A stretch of 64,000 bases of DNA from Dillenia suffruticosa (Eukaryota; Streptophyta; Magnoliopsida; Dilleniales; Dilleniaceae), in NCBI GenBank assembly GCA_033439265.1, contig JAVTVX010000005.1, positions 5,094,001-5,158,000 of the forward strand, given 5' to 3'. Shown here one piece after another: positions 12,016-21,841 of the stretch (the stretch's first letter is position 1; every line of letters begins with the position of its first letter). The notes below the pieces were generated by a model, which did no database searches, was not told the origin of the DNA, and saw only the letters and a list, made by a program, of their open reading frames with translations. The position numbers were made by a program, and so were the translations under genes.

Positions 12016-14817
12016 ATGGCGACGGCGACGGCGACGACGACGAACACGAACCCTAATCAAGCTGCGAAGCCAGGGTTGCGAAGGCCAGTGTTCATTAAAG
12101 TTGACCAGTTGAAACCTGGTACCAGCGGTCACACTCTCACTGTCAAGGTCTTGAGTTCTAAGACTGTACTGCAGAGAGGCCGATCTGTGTCTCAGCATCT
12201 TCGTCACACTCGCATCGCTGAATGTCTTGTCGGAGACGAGACCGGAACCATCGTCTTTACTGCTCGTAACGATCAAGGTATACGGTTTTAAAGTATTCGA
12301 TTTTTTTTTTGCTCTAGGGTTTGATCTTTTGTTTGTTGTTCTGCTTGTTGTTGTATTCTCTAATCTTTTCCGAAATGTTGTTATCTTGGATGTAAAATTC
12401 ACTTTTTTTTGCCCTTGTTCGAGGGTTTTTCTTTTCTCTCATTGTTTCTTGAAACCCTAGATTCTTGTGACTGGTGGATGCTTGATTTGGTTGTCTCTAT
12501 GGTCCGTGATTCGAATTCCTAAGTGGGGTTCAAGGTTTGAAAACGAAACTGTTATAGTATTGTATTTAGAGAAAATGTGTTTACTGAGACTAACGTGGGG
12601 GTTTAGTCTTGGAGCTGCTATTTTTGTAAATTTTCGGTAATCTTGGCATGAAATGTGAAACTGTGTAATTATTCTCGCCCAGAACTGTAAGCAGACTGTG
12701 AACTGTTTACCTTAGAGTTAGTGTGGTTGGTTGGGATTGATGTAACTTATTAGAGAGGTCATTTAGGAAGCTAATGTTTCATTGCGTTTAGGAAGATGGG
12801 TTGGATTGTTTTCAGGGAGTCCCAAGAAATTCTGTGAAGTGATGGCAACACTGCTGACCTCATTGTATTCTTCATGCCACCTTGATTTTCTTGTGTAGTG
12901 AATCCTGGTAAAGGGATTTGATTTTCTTAATTGATCACTACACTGAGTTGAGTCTATTGCAATCTTTGAAGAATTCTTTGGTCCTTGGTCATGGATTCAG
13001 TGATCTCAGCTGCAGTGAATAGTATGTGCCCTGTTTATATATTTTATCTCATTGTTTTGAGTATCTTTATTTTTTGGCTTCATGGTATTTTGTCATGTCG
13101 GGGTTGATTGTTGTGGATGGTATATAATAAAGTTTTAATTTGTTTGTGTTCTTTTTCCTTCGGTAGAGTAATGTTTGGTACGTGCTTGTGTTATTGAGAA
13201 AAGAATGGCGATCAGAGTTAAGATCATCTGCTGCAAACCTGCATTAGTTATGTAAGATGATTAAAGTTGGTAGCTTTTTCATCCTGCTATGCTGCTTAAG
13301 ATGGCTAGGCCCAAAATTCTCATTGTGGTTTGATGTTTATTTACATGATTCTTGGAATGTTTTGAGTTTGAAATTTCTCTTTTGTAAGCTGGAGTCATTG
13401 TGATTTAGTTTTGATTGAAACTGTCTTTCAAGTTAGTTTATACTGTCAAAAGGATTTTGTTTCCAAATTATTATCTATGCCCTTGAAAGAGTTCTACTTT
13501 GATGCTTTTTTTTTTATTTTTATATTTTTTTGTTAGACTGTAATATAAGAGAAAGGGTTGCATACATTCATATGTTTCATGAAAACTATACATTTTGCCT
13601 CTTCAATATACATTCTGTGGCGTACCCTGTGTGTGATAACAAGTGGTCCAAAGGAAAAGGTGATTTTGATATAATGCTATGACAACACATGACAGATATT
13701 TGGTTTAATCTCTTCTGTTTGATTCTAGAAATTGATACTTTTCAAAAGGTGGTTTCATGTTAGAAAACCAGGATGACACAGGACATAGATATTTGGGTTA
13801 GTCTCTTCTGTTTGATTCCAGAAGATTATACTTTTTAAATGGAGGAATCGGGTTCCCCTTTTGCATACCCAACCCCCTCCCCCCCCAAAAAAAAGCCAAT
13901 TTCTTTATTTAGATATTAGGGTTAGTCTCTTCTGCTTGATTCTAGAAGATTATACTTTTCAAATGGAGGAATCGGGTTCCCTTTTGCATGTGTTCCCCAA
14001 CCCCCTCCCCCCTCAAAACAAAAAAAGCCAATTTCTTGTTCATAAGCCAGCCGTGGCTCAAAGTCCTTGTATGTGCATTGAAGACTTCTGGTTCTTGTGT
14101 GGGTGTAAAGATATAGAAACACTACTGCCTTTAGAAAATTTTAGGCGCTGTTTAGTTGCAGGACGATTTTCTGTTTTCTATTTTCTATTTTCTATTTTCT
14201 ATTTTCTTTTTTGTACTAGGCTTTAAAAAAATTATTTAGTGCTGTTTAGTTACAGGATCATTTTCTGTTTTGTACTGGATAACAGAATACTTAACTATGC
14301 TCAAATGTTTAGAGAACTGAACCGTATTTTGTTCTGGGAAACACTATACGGATTTTAAATTTTTTGGACAACTCAGTATTGTTTTCAAAAAAAAAAAAAA
14401 TACCTATCTGAACGCAATTCCCATGTTTTGCAAAATTTTTGAAAAACAAGTGCAGATAACAAGGCTGTTTTCAGTAACTAAACAGCCCCTTGGCTTTGAG
14501 ATGCTATAAGGAGAGAGTTTCGATGTTTATGCATATATAGAAAAACATGTTACTGGAAAATATATTGTATTGTACATTAGTTTCTTCCTGTTGCTTACAT
14601 GGTACATTTCTTATATGCTTGTGCAGTCGACATGATGAAGCCTGGAACCACGGTTATCCTTAGGAATGCAAGGATTGATATGTTCAAGGGCACAATGCGA
14701 CTTGCAGTTGACAAATGGGGTCGTGTTGAGGTTACTGAGCCGACCACCTTTGCGGTTAAAGAGGATAATAATTTATCTCTAGTTGAGTATGAACTGGTGA
14801 ATGTTGTGGAAGAGTGA
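12016..14817 (+). CDS. OB-fold nucleic-acid-binding protein, At4g28440-like (two exons)
   Basis: The model is exon 1 12016-12277 and exon 2 14627-14817, giving 150 residues. Donor CAAG|GTATAC and acceptor GTGCAG|TC join in phase (N-D-Q-V-D-M-M). The N-terminus MATATATTT is low-complexity. The rest is one OB-fold: an F-I-K-V-D-Q-L-K-P-G strand, then the conserved E-C-L-V-G-D-E-T-G turn, K-P-G-T-T-V and an acidic E-Y-E-L-V-N-V end. This matches the plant At4g28440 family, short single OB-fold proteins related to the human SOSS-B (hSSB1) single-strand-binding fold. The role is therefore probably ssDNA or RNA binding, but function is inferred. The start has a good context (GAAATGGCG) and follows a TATA box at 11925. 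The 2.35-kb intron contains a MITE (14144-14489). The 3' UTR probably runs past 14820. Confidence 0.9.
14141..14492. mobile_element. PIF/Harbinger-like MITE in OB-fold intron
   Basis: The terminal inverted repeats read GGCGCTGTTTAGTTGCAG at 14144 and, on the reverse strand from 14489, GGGGCTGTTTAGTTACTG. Flanking triplets are TTA (14141-14143) and TTG (14490-14492), close to the TWA duplication of Harbinger elements. The body holds a TTTCTA microsatellite (about 14170-14207) and an internal repeat of the left end near 14240. At 346 bp it has no coding capacity. Confidence 0.65.
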
Positions 14818-15405
14818 TGGGGATTGGATTCTTCTAAGGTACTTGATTGGGGCAGATGCAGTTGCAATGAAGTTTCAAAAGTTTGAAAGCTATAATTGTC
14901 AGTTTTATTTTGGTTACCCAGTGGCGCTGTCAATAGCTAATGACATCCCTTCAACAGTTCGAGATTACTACACAAAATTTCTGCGATAGTATAAACAAGA
15001 AGGTTTCAGGATTATGGTCATTAAGGGTTGGAGAGCATTGTTATGTTTCTTGGTTATGGAAATGTAAAAAGATGGGATCTATTTTTAATGATTATCATAT
15101 TTTTACTCCAAAACCTTATCCATATCCTGGGATTTTTCTTATAGCTTTCATAACTATAACTCCTTTATCTATCCTTCTTAATAAGCCACTTGGATTTTAA
15201 GGTGTGCTCATATCATTTTTGTGTTTTTATACCAATGGTTTGTATCCTTGGCGATAAGGTCCAAGTTGGGTTGGTCTTGCTTTGGTTCTGGCGTTGCAAT
15301 GCAAGGAAAATTTGTGAGGAATACTTTTGTCTAATATCTTTCCAGTGTTATGCCCTGAGGTTGCAAAATTAGGGTCTGACTTACGAGATTGTGAATGTTT
15401 TTTAG

Positions 15406-15600
15406 CCTTACCAGCTGAATGGTCAGAATATAAGAATTTATCTCAACTTTGCATCTTCCTCTGCTCACGCAGTTTTGCTGGGATATATTATTGACCCAAA
15501 CAAATTTGAGATCAAGAGAGTTGATTTTGAGAGGAATACTGGTACACATTTGGGTTCCTCTCGAAGAACATCCAGCCAGAATATCAAGAAAATCCTGTAA
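15406..15600 (+). CDS. Orphan terminal-exon-like coding segment
   Basis: After an acceptor-like TTTTTTAG at 15398-15405, a 64-codon frame stays open to a TAA. It begins P-Y-Q-L-N-G-Q-N-I-R-I-Y-L-N-F and ends S-S-Q-N-I-K-K-I-L. Its composition is that of a real folded protein, with balanced hydrophobics (HAVLLGYIIDPNKFEIKRV) and no low complexity. I do not recognise the family. No upstream exons were found before the OB-fold gene, so it may be the last exon of a gene fragment or of a duplicated gene. It may also be an overlooked exon of a transcript starting further left. Downstream lies only repeat and UTR-like DNA. Confidence 0.35.
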   Translation, partial: PYQLNGQNIRIYLNFASSSAHAVLLGYIIDPNKFEIKRVDFERNTGTHLGSSRRTSSQNIKKIL

Positions 15601-15641
15601 GAGCTGTTGGCTCAAAATGCCTAGTAATGGTAAACTCAGCT

Positions 15642-15697
15642 ATCAACTCTAAAGATTTTTTTTTTTTTTTTTTTAATGAAAATCAACTCTAAAGATT
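15642..15697 (-). repeat. Tail-only retroposon insertion with 16-bp TSD
   Basis: Two identical 16-bp copies of ATCAACTCTAAAGATT (15642-15657 and 15682-15697) enclose just 24 bp. The insert is a T run followed by AATGAAA on the plus strand, in effect a poly(A) tail on the minus strand. This is an extreme 5'-truncated LINE-mobilised insertion. Confidence 0.7.
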
Positions 15698-15699
15698 CC

Positions 15700-16439
15700 C
15701 CATTATTTTCATCGACTTCCGATCTCTGACCTTTCACACAGAATGAGAAGCCGCTTCCATTATCTGGAACCCTGAAGTTTATGGTTTTTGACAATAATAT
15801 TTAAATGGAAAGTATGAAAACATTCATGGTGATTCACATTAGCAAACTCAAACAAACCCCGAGTTTAGTGACAGAATATTAGCATCATTTAACAAAAGTC
15901 TCAAGTTGGAGTCTTGAGAATGAAAAAACAGCACCGAGAAAGTTAGCTTCCTAAATTGGATTCCATAAAAACACTAACTTGTAGGTTTACTGACAGGGCA
16001 GTAAAACTCCCTCAACAAAGGTCTTAACCTCTAAATTGGACTCTACGGCTACTCAAAATAGATTAGTTAGATTTTTATACACAGGAGGTCAACTATTAAA
16101 AAAAAAAAAAACACTAGCAACAAAATCAGAAGCAAGCATAAACCACTTCCTGTTAACATCAGAAGAGAACTTCCAGAACGTCCAATTAATGCCCTGAAGA
16201 AGAAGGCCTGCAATGATACGCCCAATGACCATTTACATGGAGGAATGTTATGCAGAGGCTGATCTGCTAATTGTTGAACAGTAGCATAGATTGTATATCA
16301 GGAATGCAGTGCACAAAAAGAGGCTAATGGAAAAAGAGAGTTCACTGAATGATCTTATCACGAGAAAGGACATACACTTCATACGATCAACTATTTAGAA
16401 AAGACGAGAGAGAATTAGAGTGTGGACAAGTACTTGTAT
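15700..16439. other. No gene seen; possibly 3' UTR of the minus-strand exon
   Basis: This is moderately GC-balanced sequence without a long frame. It could be 3' UTR of the Cys-rich exon at 16440-16517, since it lies immediately downstream on the minus strand. No repeat was recognised. Confidence 0.3.
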
Positions 16440-16517
16440 TCACTCTCCTTTAGCTTCTTTCTCCTTCCCTTTCCCCTTCTTAGACTTCAAGAAGCAAAAG
16501 CATGAACAGCAAGGACA
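16440..16517 (-). CDS. Orphan Cys-rich terminal exon-like segment
   Basis: On the minus strand, GTTTCAG is followed by 25 codons and a stop: C-P-C-C-S-C-F-C-F-L-K-S-K-K-G-K-G-K, then an acidic/basic tail. A Cys/Phe cluster followed by a Lys/Glu tail recalls the cytosolic end of small plant membrane or lipid-anchored proteins. No upstream exon was found on the minus strand between 16520 and 17200. The family is unknown and it may be a gene fragment. Confidence 0.25.
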   Translation of the reverse strand, partial: CPCCSCFCFLKSKKGKGKEKEAKGE

Positions 16518-17234
16518 CTGAAACAAGAACGTCATCACTTTTCCTTATCCCAAAATGTTACAGAGAACTACTAACCACTATTTAGGTCTTGTTTAGTCAT
16601 TGGATGCCAAACCGATGAATGTCAAGGGGGGGGCGGTGCGCATAGACCATGATCAAAAGTTCAACCTATGATACACTCGAAGTTTCATTTTGGTGGGTCA
16701 AGTTAGACCATCAGTTGGTGGAAAAATGGGGACCCTTTTTGATTTCTTTTCTAAAAGAAAAGTTTCTTTTGGGTTGGCATGCAATAATAATTGTAAGTGC
16801 TTGGCCTAGGATGAACCAAAAAAAAAAAAAAAAATGGTATCCCCTGATCAAATTAATGTATAGGATTAATATTACAGCAGAAATTTTAAATCGAAGTGTA
16901 AAAAAAATTTAAAATCGTAGAAATTAATTTAGAATTTTAACAATTGTTGTAGGGTTTCTTCATCATTTGACCTGCTTAAGAGAAATTGACCTCCATCATG
17001 TAGAAATAATTTGGGAAATAAAGTACAGTAGTATACAAATAATATGTGAATTCAGTAGTAGCAGGACAATAAATTTTTTAAATTAAACTCCCGGATTCAT
17101 GTTTGGGAATGAAAAATACACATGTTGAGAGTCATTTTTTTAATTGTATCCCAAATTACTCGACCGTATTAATCAGATTTTCGATAATTTAGGCTCGAAG
17201 TGTGGCCCAATAGCATCCATTGGACCGCCGGTCC

Positions 17235-17357
17235 ATAGTCTGACCATCAAGGTCTCTAAGGGGACAGTCTGGTGATCACAATCCCCTTCTTTAATCTTGA
17301 GATTCAGGATTTGAATTTTTGTGTAACAAAAAAAAAAAATAGTTTGACCATCAAAGT
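17235..17357 (+). mobile_element. Short SINE (family B), copy 2, with 19-bp TSD
   Basis: The body (17254-17338) reads CTCTAAGGGGACAGTCTGGT, then GATTCAGGATTTGAA (box B-like) and TGTGTAAC followed by A12. The flanking repeats 17235-17253 and 17339-17357 match at 17 of 19 positions. It is inserted in a worn AT-rich region. Confidence 0.8.
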
Positions 17358-18050
17358 GCAAAAATTAGGCCTAATAGCTTCTCTTAGAAATAAAAAATAA
17401 TGTTATTTGATATATTTTTTTAATTGATTACTGATATCTAAAAGTTTGATTAATTTGATTTGAATAATTGTGAAACTTAATACAGAAACTTCCATGTAAT
17501 CTCTGATATAAAAAAACTCTTCAAACTAATGTTTACGAAATATTTTCTATTTCTGAAATGTATCAAAATGATAAATTTATTAATATTTAAATAGAAAGTT
17601 TTACGTTTTTTATATTTATATATATTTATATATTTAATGAATTATTTATTTATTTATTTATATTTTTTATTTTTAAGTTATTTTTCTGATGATTTATTTA
17701 TTTTAAATTTTTATTATAAAATATAATTATTCTATTATTTTTATAAAATAATTAATATTTATATAAAAATTCTTATATTTTTTATATTTATATATTTTTC
17801 ACTTTTTTCCTTAATTCTTACAAAATAGAGTTTTCTTATAAAGTCTCGTATCCCTTTTTGTTTTCCCTTTTCATTTTCATGCAACATGGTGTGTAATTGT
17901 CCTTTTTTAAGTAAATTGAATCTCCATGTGTTGTTTTGATTCAATGTTAAACCATCAATTCACCAAGAAAACAAAAACTAAGAAACAAGGGTAGCAAGCA
18001 GAAAGGCATAAGAACCAGGAATTTTATTAAAAAAATTGTTTCTCAAAACA
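17358..18050. other. Very AT-rich intergenic DNA
   Basis: The stretch contains TATTTA and ATTTAT runs (about 17580-17790). Phrases resemble, in inverted orientation, those in 30260-30560, for example AATTAATATTTATATAAAAA. No gene is visible. Confidence 0.4.
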
Positions 18051-18072
18051 CGAAAATCAAACTCCTTGAATT

Positions 18073-18611
18073 TCACTTTTGAATATGGTCCAAAATCCCA
18101 ACAACAACATCACAATCTTGGTCTACAATCTGAGTCCCACTTGGCATTTGTGGTGACATTGGAAGCTGAGAAGCTTTTCGAAATTGGGCCAAACAGTAAT
18201 CAACAGTCTGACGAATTTTGCCGGCGACAAGATCCCTGGCAGCCTTAAAATCCCATGCTTCAATAAAATGCCTAACCCCATCAAAATCTTCGGCTCCATT
18301 CAAGGCATTCATAGAACACTCATCAAGAACTTTCTTCACCTCAGGTTTAGTTTCCTGATTATAAAGATTAAACATTAAATCGCTGAAAACTGTAGCATCT
18401 TGACTTGCGCAATTTGCAGCTATCTGTGCTAGCCCTCTGGCATCTGCGTTTGCGCTCGAGGGGTCTGACTTAAGGCACTCTTCGCATATGACTGCCTCAG
18501 AAGTTTTGCTGCATAATAATTTTATCAAAGCTTGATTAGCTTTGATAATGGATGACTGAGAAATAGAGTGAAGAGGAGAGAGAAAATGAGAATTTGACTC
18601 CAGGAAGCCAT
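18073..18611 (-). CDS. PMEI/invertase-inhibitor family protein, apparently frameshifted
   Basis: The main frame (stop at 18073, open to at least 18528) encodes a mature PMEI-like domain. Features are A-L-I-K-L-L-C-S-K-T-S with C-E-E-C a few residues on, D-A-R-G-L-A, V-K-K-V-L-D-E-C, a helical A-A-R-D-L-V-A-G-K segment and a C-terminal helix. The four-helix family inhibits cell-wall or vacuolar invertases or pectin methylesterases in the apoplast or vacuole; which target applies cannot be told here. Upstream, ATG at 18611 starts a good signal peptide (M-A-S-W-S-Q-I-L-I-F-S-L-L-F) in another frame, which would stop soon after. A one-base shift somewhere near 18535-18560 separates the two. The family is usually intronless, so this is either a pseudogene or a sequence error. 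A minus-strand TATA-like box lies near 18694-18702. Confidence 0.7.
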
Positions 18612-18693
18612 GACTGATGCTATTCTTTTAGGTCCGGAAGGCTCCTGTACAATGATGCGAGTTTTTGATGGGTTAGGATTACTGTCCCAACAC

Positions 18694-18702
18694 AATATAT
18701 AC
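18694..18702 (-). promoter_or_regulatory. TATA-like box upstream of PMEI gene
   Basis: The minus strand reads GGGTATATATTG here, about 85 bp before the ATG at 18611, a normal plant TATA spacing. No other promoter evidence was found. Confidence 0.35.
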
Positions 18703-19419
18703 CCTTAGTTTTGAAGACTTGCATGGTAAAATGCTGATTTAAGGAAAGAAAGTTGGGCTGCCAAATTGAAAAAGATAACAATCTTGAACAGAAATATTTA
18801 GAAAGCTTAATGTGTATTATATTACTTTCCAGATATGGTAGAGAGAGATTGGGAGATAGTGAGAGACCCAATTTGGTAGTACTAAAATATTGAAGTACAA
18901 AAGGACAAAAAATACCATTTTATTCTTTTAACAACTACGTTAGGACTAAACATGATCACCGTTTGGTTCTGAACCGAAAATTGATAATGAAGAAGTAAAC
19001 TAGAATTAGGATGTCAATTCCTGGTTTTTAACTTTAAAATTAGAGCTATTAAAAAAATATAAAATCAAACAAAAAAAAAAATAGAATGGGAATTGTCTCA
19101 TGGTGAAACAACAAACCATTCGACTTTGGTTTTCTCTCTTTCTTTCTCTCTCTCTCTCTCTTTCCAAGCAGAAAATGAACTTTTGGCTTGGTTCGAATCA
19201 TGGCCATATCTATTTAGGAGACAGCAGTGAATCAAAGGAATATCTCACAATAGTAACCTTGTACAAGGCTCTATAAAAGTCAGCTATCCAAGATCCGGAC
19301 AACGGGTTTTTCTACGAAGGGACTAATAGTCCTGAGAACTGATGATATCCAACCGCTACGCTAATTTTTCAGAAATTCTGGGATACCACTCACCCATCAT
19401 TATATCAGTTTATCATAGA

Positions 19420-19930
19420 GATCTTTTGGGATGGTTTTTCTCAACAGAGTTACTTATTGTCAAAAGGCTTATGACGGTGTGGACTTCTGGACCAGACTCT
19501 ACAACAATTCAAGGTCCCTGATCCTTTGATTTGGCTAATTGTGTTTACGAACTCTCATGCCCAGTCTGCGCTGCTTTGGAATGGGAAAGTACTTCCTTTT
19601 TATGCTTCAGGGAAAGGCCTGTGCCAGGGGACATTTTATCTCCCTACCTATTTATTCCGGCTGTGGAGAAACTTTTTTACTTAAGGATGGACTGAGGGGG
19701 CCATGGACCCCGATCCTCATTTTTCGTACAGGACCCACTATTTCTCATTTTTTTTTACTGATAACTTTCTGTTATTTACAGATTGCTAAATCCCGTGTTA
19801 TGTCCACTATTCTAGATTGTCTCAAGGAATTTTTGAGTGTAGTGGTCTTGTGCTGAACCTTCTGTAAGTCCAAGTTGTATGTCTCCTCGAGCTCCTTTGT
19901 CTCTAAAGAGAAATTTAGCCTTCTAGAGTC
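19420..19930 (+). mobile_element. L1-like LINE reverse transcriptase fragment
   Basis: Frame-shifting pieces read Q-K-A-Y-D, L-Q-Q-F-K-V-P-D-P-L-I-W-L, A-L-L-W-N-G-K-V-L-P-F-Y, G-K-G-L-C-Q-G-D/T and L-S-P-Y-L-F. These are the middle RT motifs of plant L1 ORF2, ending near a degraded F-F-T-D-N counterpart of F-A-D-D. Several stops and frameshifts show it is a dead fragment. It is upstream of TAXIMIN and unrelated to it. Confidence 0.8.
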
Positions 19931-19939
19931 AGTTTCACC

Positions 19940-20637
19940 TCACAGAGAATCCTGGGCTGTATCTGCGGCCCCTGTCATGCATCACCACGTCAGTAGGTCA
20001 AAGTCACAAGCTCTAATCACAAATTGTGGTGTGAGTAAGCCAATCAAATATTTTGTTTTATCAGTCGACCCGTTATGATAACATTGTAATACAAAGGTTC
20101 TTTCTTTTATGGTTCCATGAATTTATAACACATAAAATGTGATAAAATATTATATTTTCAATATTTTTTAATATACAACGAATATTATGTTATTATAAAA
20201 ATAAATATTATGTGGATATTAAGAGAATATTTAGTGAATGTAGAGTTAAAATATATTAACAGGGTCACATGTTATCACCCCTCTTTTTCCTTATTTGGTG
20301 AGTGATCAACAATGTCATATAATAATTGTATAACAAAGGGCGAAAAAGATTATTATTTTGTTTTGTAACGCCTACCATGTTTGTCTAATTAAAGTTGTTT
20401 AAAATAGAATTCTATATTAGTAAAGTATGATCCAGTAGAAATATATGAAGACAATCCTATTAGAGACTTTGTATTCTGCGGAGCCGATGTTGGAAGAAAG
20501 CGGTCTCGTTGTTTCAATGTGGAAGTGTCGACACATTCCACACGGTTTAGAGAGTTGGGAAAATGGTCAGAGGTCATATGAATGGAACTATGAAGCTTCT
20601 GGTCGGACTATGTCAAAAATGGTGGTTGTGGCCCCAA
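19940..20637. other. Intergenic DNA upstream of TAXIMIN
   Basis: No gene was found. The first part is AT-rich. About 20450-20637 is more balanced and is the probable proximal promoter of the TAXIMIN-like gene. Confidence 0.35.
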
Positions 20638-20742
20638 TTTATATAAGACTAGTCCAAGTCCATGTTTGGTGCCCTTCCTGCCTAAATTGAATTAATTCTC
20701 TCCCTCTCCCTCCCTCCCTCCCCCCCCCCCCTCTCTCTCACA
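20638..20742 (+). promoter_or_regulatory. TATA box and C12/(CT)n leader of TAXIMIN-like gene
   Basis: TTTATATAAG at 20638-20647 is a strong plant TATA box 96 bp before the ATG. A CT-rich leader with 12 consecutive C (20720-20731), followed by CTCTCTCTC, ends 11 bp before the ATG. CT-rich leaders are common in plant 5' UTRs. Confidence 0.6.
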
Positions 20743-21086
20743 ATGGGAGATTGCAGACCATTGGGATTCTTGATAGGATTGCCATTTGCATTCTTGGCTT
20801 TGATCCTCTCTGTTGTTGGAGCTGTCATTTGGGTAATCGGGTGAGTTACTTTTTATTATTGTTATTATTATTATTTCACTCTTTTATTCATTAAAAATTG
20901 GACCCATAATTAGATTATGTAATTTGACTTAACTTGGGTCTTGGGTTATATCGGAATGGCAGGTCTGTCATAAGTTGCTTGTGCCCTTGTTGCTGTTGCT
21001 GCGCTGGACTCGCAAATTTTGCCGTGACTCTTGTCAAGCTTCCTGTGAAGATAATACGGTGGTTTATTGAACAGTTTCCTTGTTAA
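20743..21086 (+). CDS. TAXIMIN-like cysteine-rich signalling peptide (two exons)
   Basis: The model is exon 1 20743-20840 and exon 2 20963-21086, for 73 residues. The splice ATCGG|GTGAG to GGCAG|GTCTG is in phase and gives W-V-I-G-S-V-I-S. The protein starts M-G-D-C-R-P-L-G-F and continues with a hydrophobic helix ([13 protein letters not shown]). The cluster C-L-C-P-C-C-C-C-C follows, then a second amphipathic/hydrophobic part ending W-F-I-E-Q-F-P-C. Length, opening, Cys cluster and final P-C match the TAXIMIN family, conserved plant peptides first linked to jasmonate responses in Taxus and, in Arabidopsis TAX1, to lateral-organ boundary growth. The hydrophobic N-terminus suggests entry to the secretory pathway or membrane association. 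TATA and leader are as described upstream. Identity is sure; function in this plant is inferred. Confidence 0.92.
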
Positions 21087-21261
21087 TTCTTTTCTTTTCA
21101 TTTTTGTTTTCAAGAAAATTTAAATTTAATATGTAAGCATCAGCGTGCTATGTGATTTGTGAGTTGTTATATTAGAGCTAACTCGGAATGTAATGGATGA
21201 AACAAGATATTTTGATCATTTTGAGATTTGTTTTGTTTAGTAATTATTTATTAATTTTTTG

Positions 21262-21500
21262 TATAATAAAATCTAGATATCAAGAATTTGACATCACCCT
21301 AAGTAACAAATGTTTGATTGACGTACAGTCGATCTAATAAAATGTAATATTGAATTTTTTAATTAAGTTTTGAGTATAAAATTTAAAAATAGAAAAAATT
21401 ATATTGGAAAAACTGTTCCTTAAATAGAGTTTTATAAATGTTTAAATCGAATTAATCAAAATATTAATTCGAATATCGATTGTTTGATTTAAAATAATAA
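21262..21500 (+). mobile_element. SINE family A copy (plus), worn
   Basis: It carries the family phrases TTGAGTATAAAATTTAAAAAT, CGAATTAATC and AATATCGATTG and ends in an AATAAT repeat. It lies 170 bp downstream of the TAXIMIN stop codon. Confidence 0.45.
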
Positions 21501-21640
21501 TAATAATAACAACAAATGTTTCGGCCCATGGAGCTTATTCCTCATGGGTTGCTTGGCCTGATTCTACTTGTAGCATCCCTTGTCCTTCCTGAGCCTAGCC
21601 CAACAAAGGTAAGGGCACCGCGAATAGTTTACAGGACATT

Positions 21641-21835
21641 GCTTTTTTTTTTTTTTTTTTTTTTTTATGATTTTCACTCGTTGGTATCTGGATTGTGATG
21701 AGTAATCCAACTCAAATATTATAGGATTTATTATGAGACTGACTCTTCTAAATCTTGTTTTTCTATTTTCATAATTTGAATTCAAAACTTATGGTTAAAA
21801 GAGTGTAGCATTCGACTGTCACATTCACATGAGTT
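21641..21835 (-). mobile_element. SINE family A copy (minus) with poly(A) tail
   Basis: A run of about 25 T at 21643 on marks the tail. Reading the minus strand from the right, the tRNA-like head (GTCGAATGCTACACTC) is followed by TTTTGAATTCAAATT (box B), AGAGTC, AATATTTGAGTTGGATTA and CCAGATACCA before the A run. The same order is found in the copy at 47405-47582. Confidence 0.6.
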
Positions 21836-21841
21836 TGGCTC

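Noticed and set aside
19539-19856. Apparent small protein gene of 105 codons
   Set aside because: It lies out of frame within a LINE reverse-transcriptase fragment.
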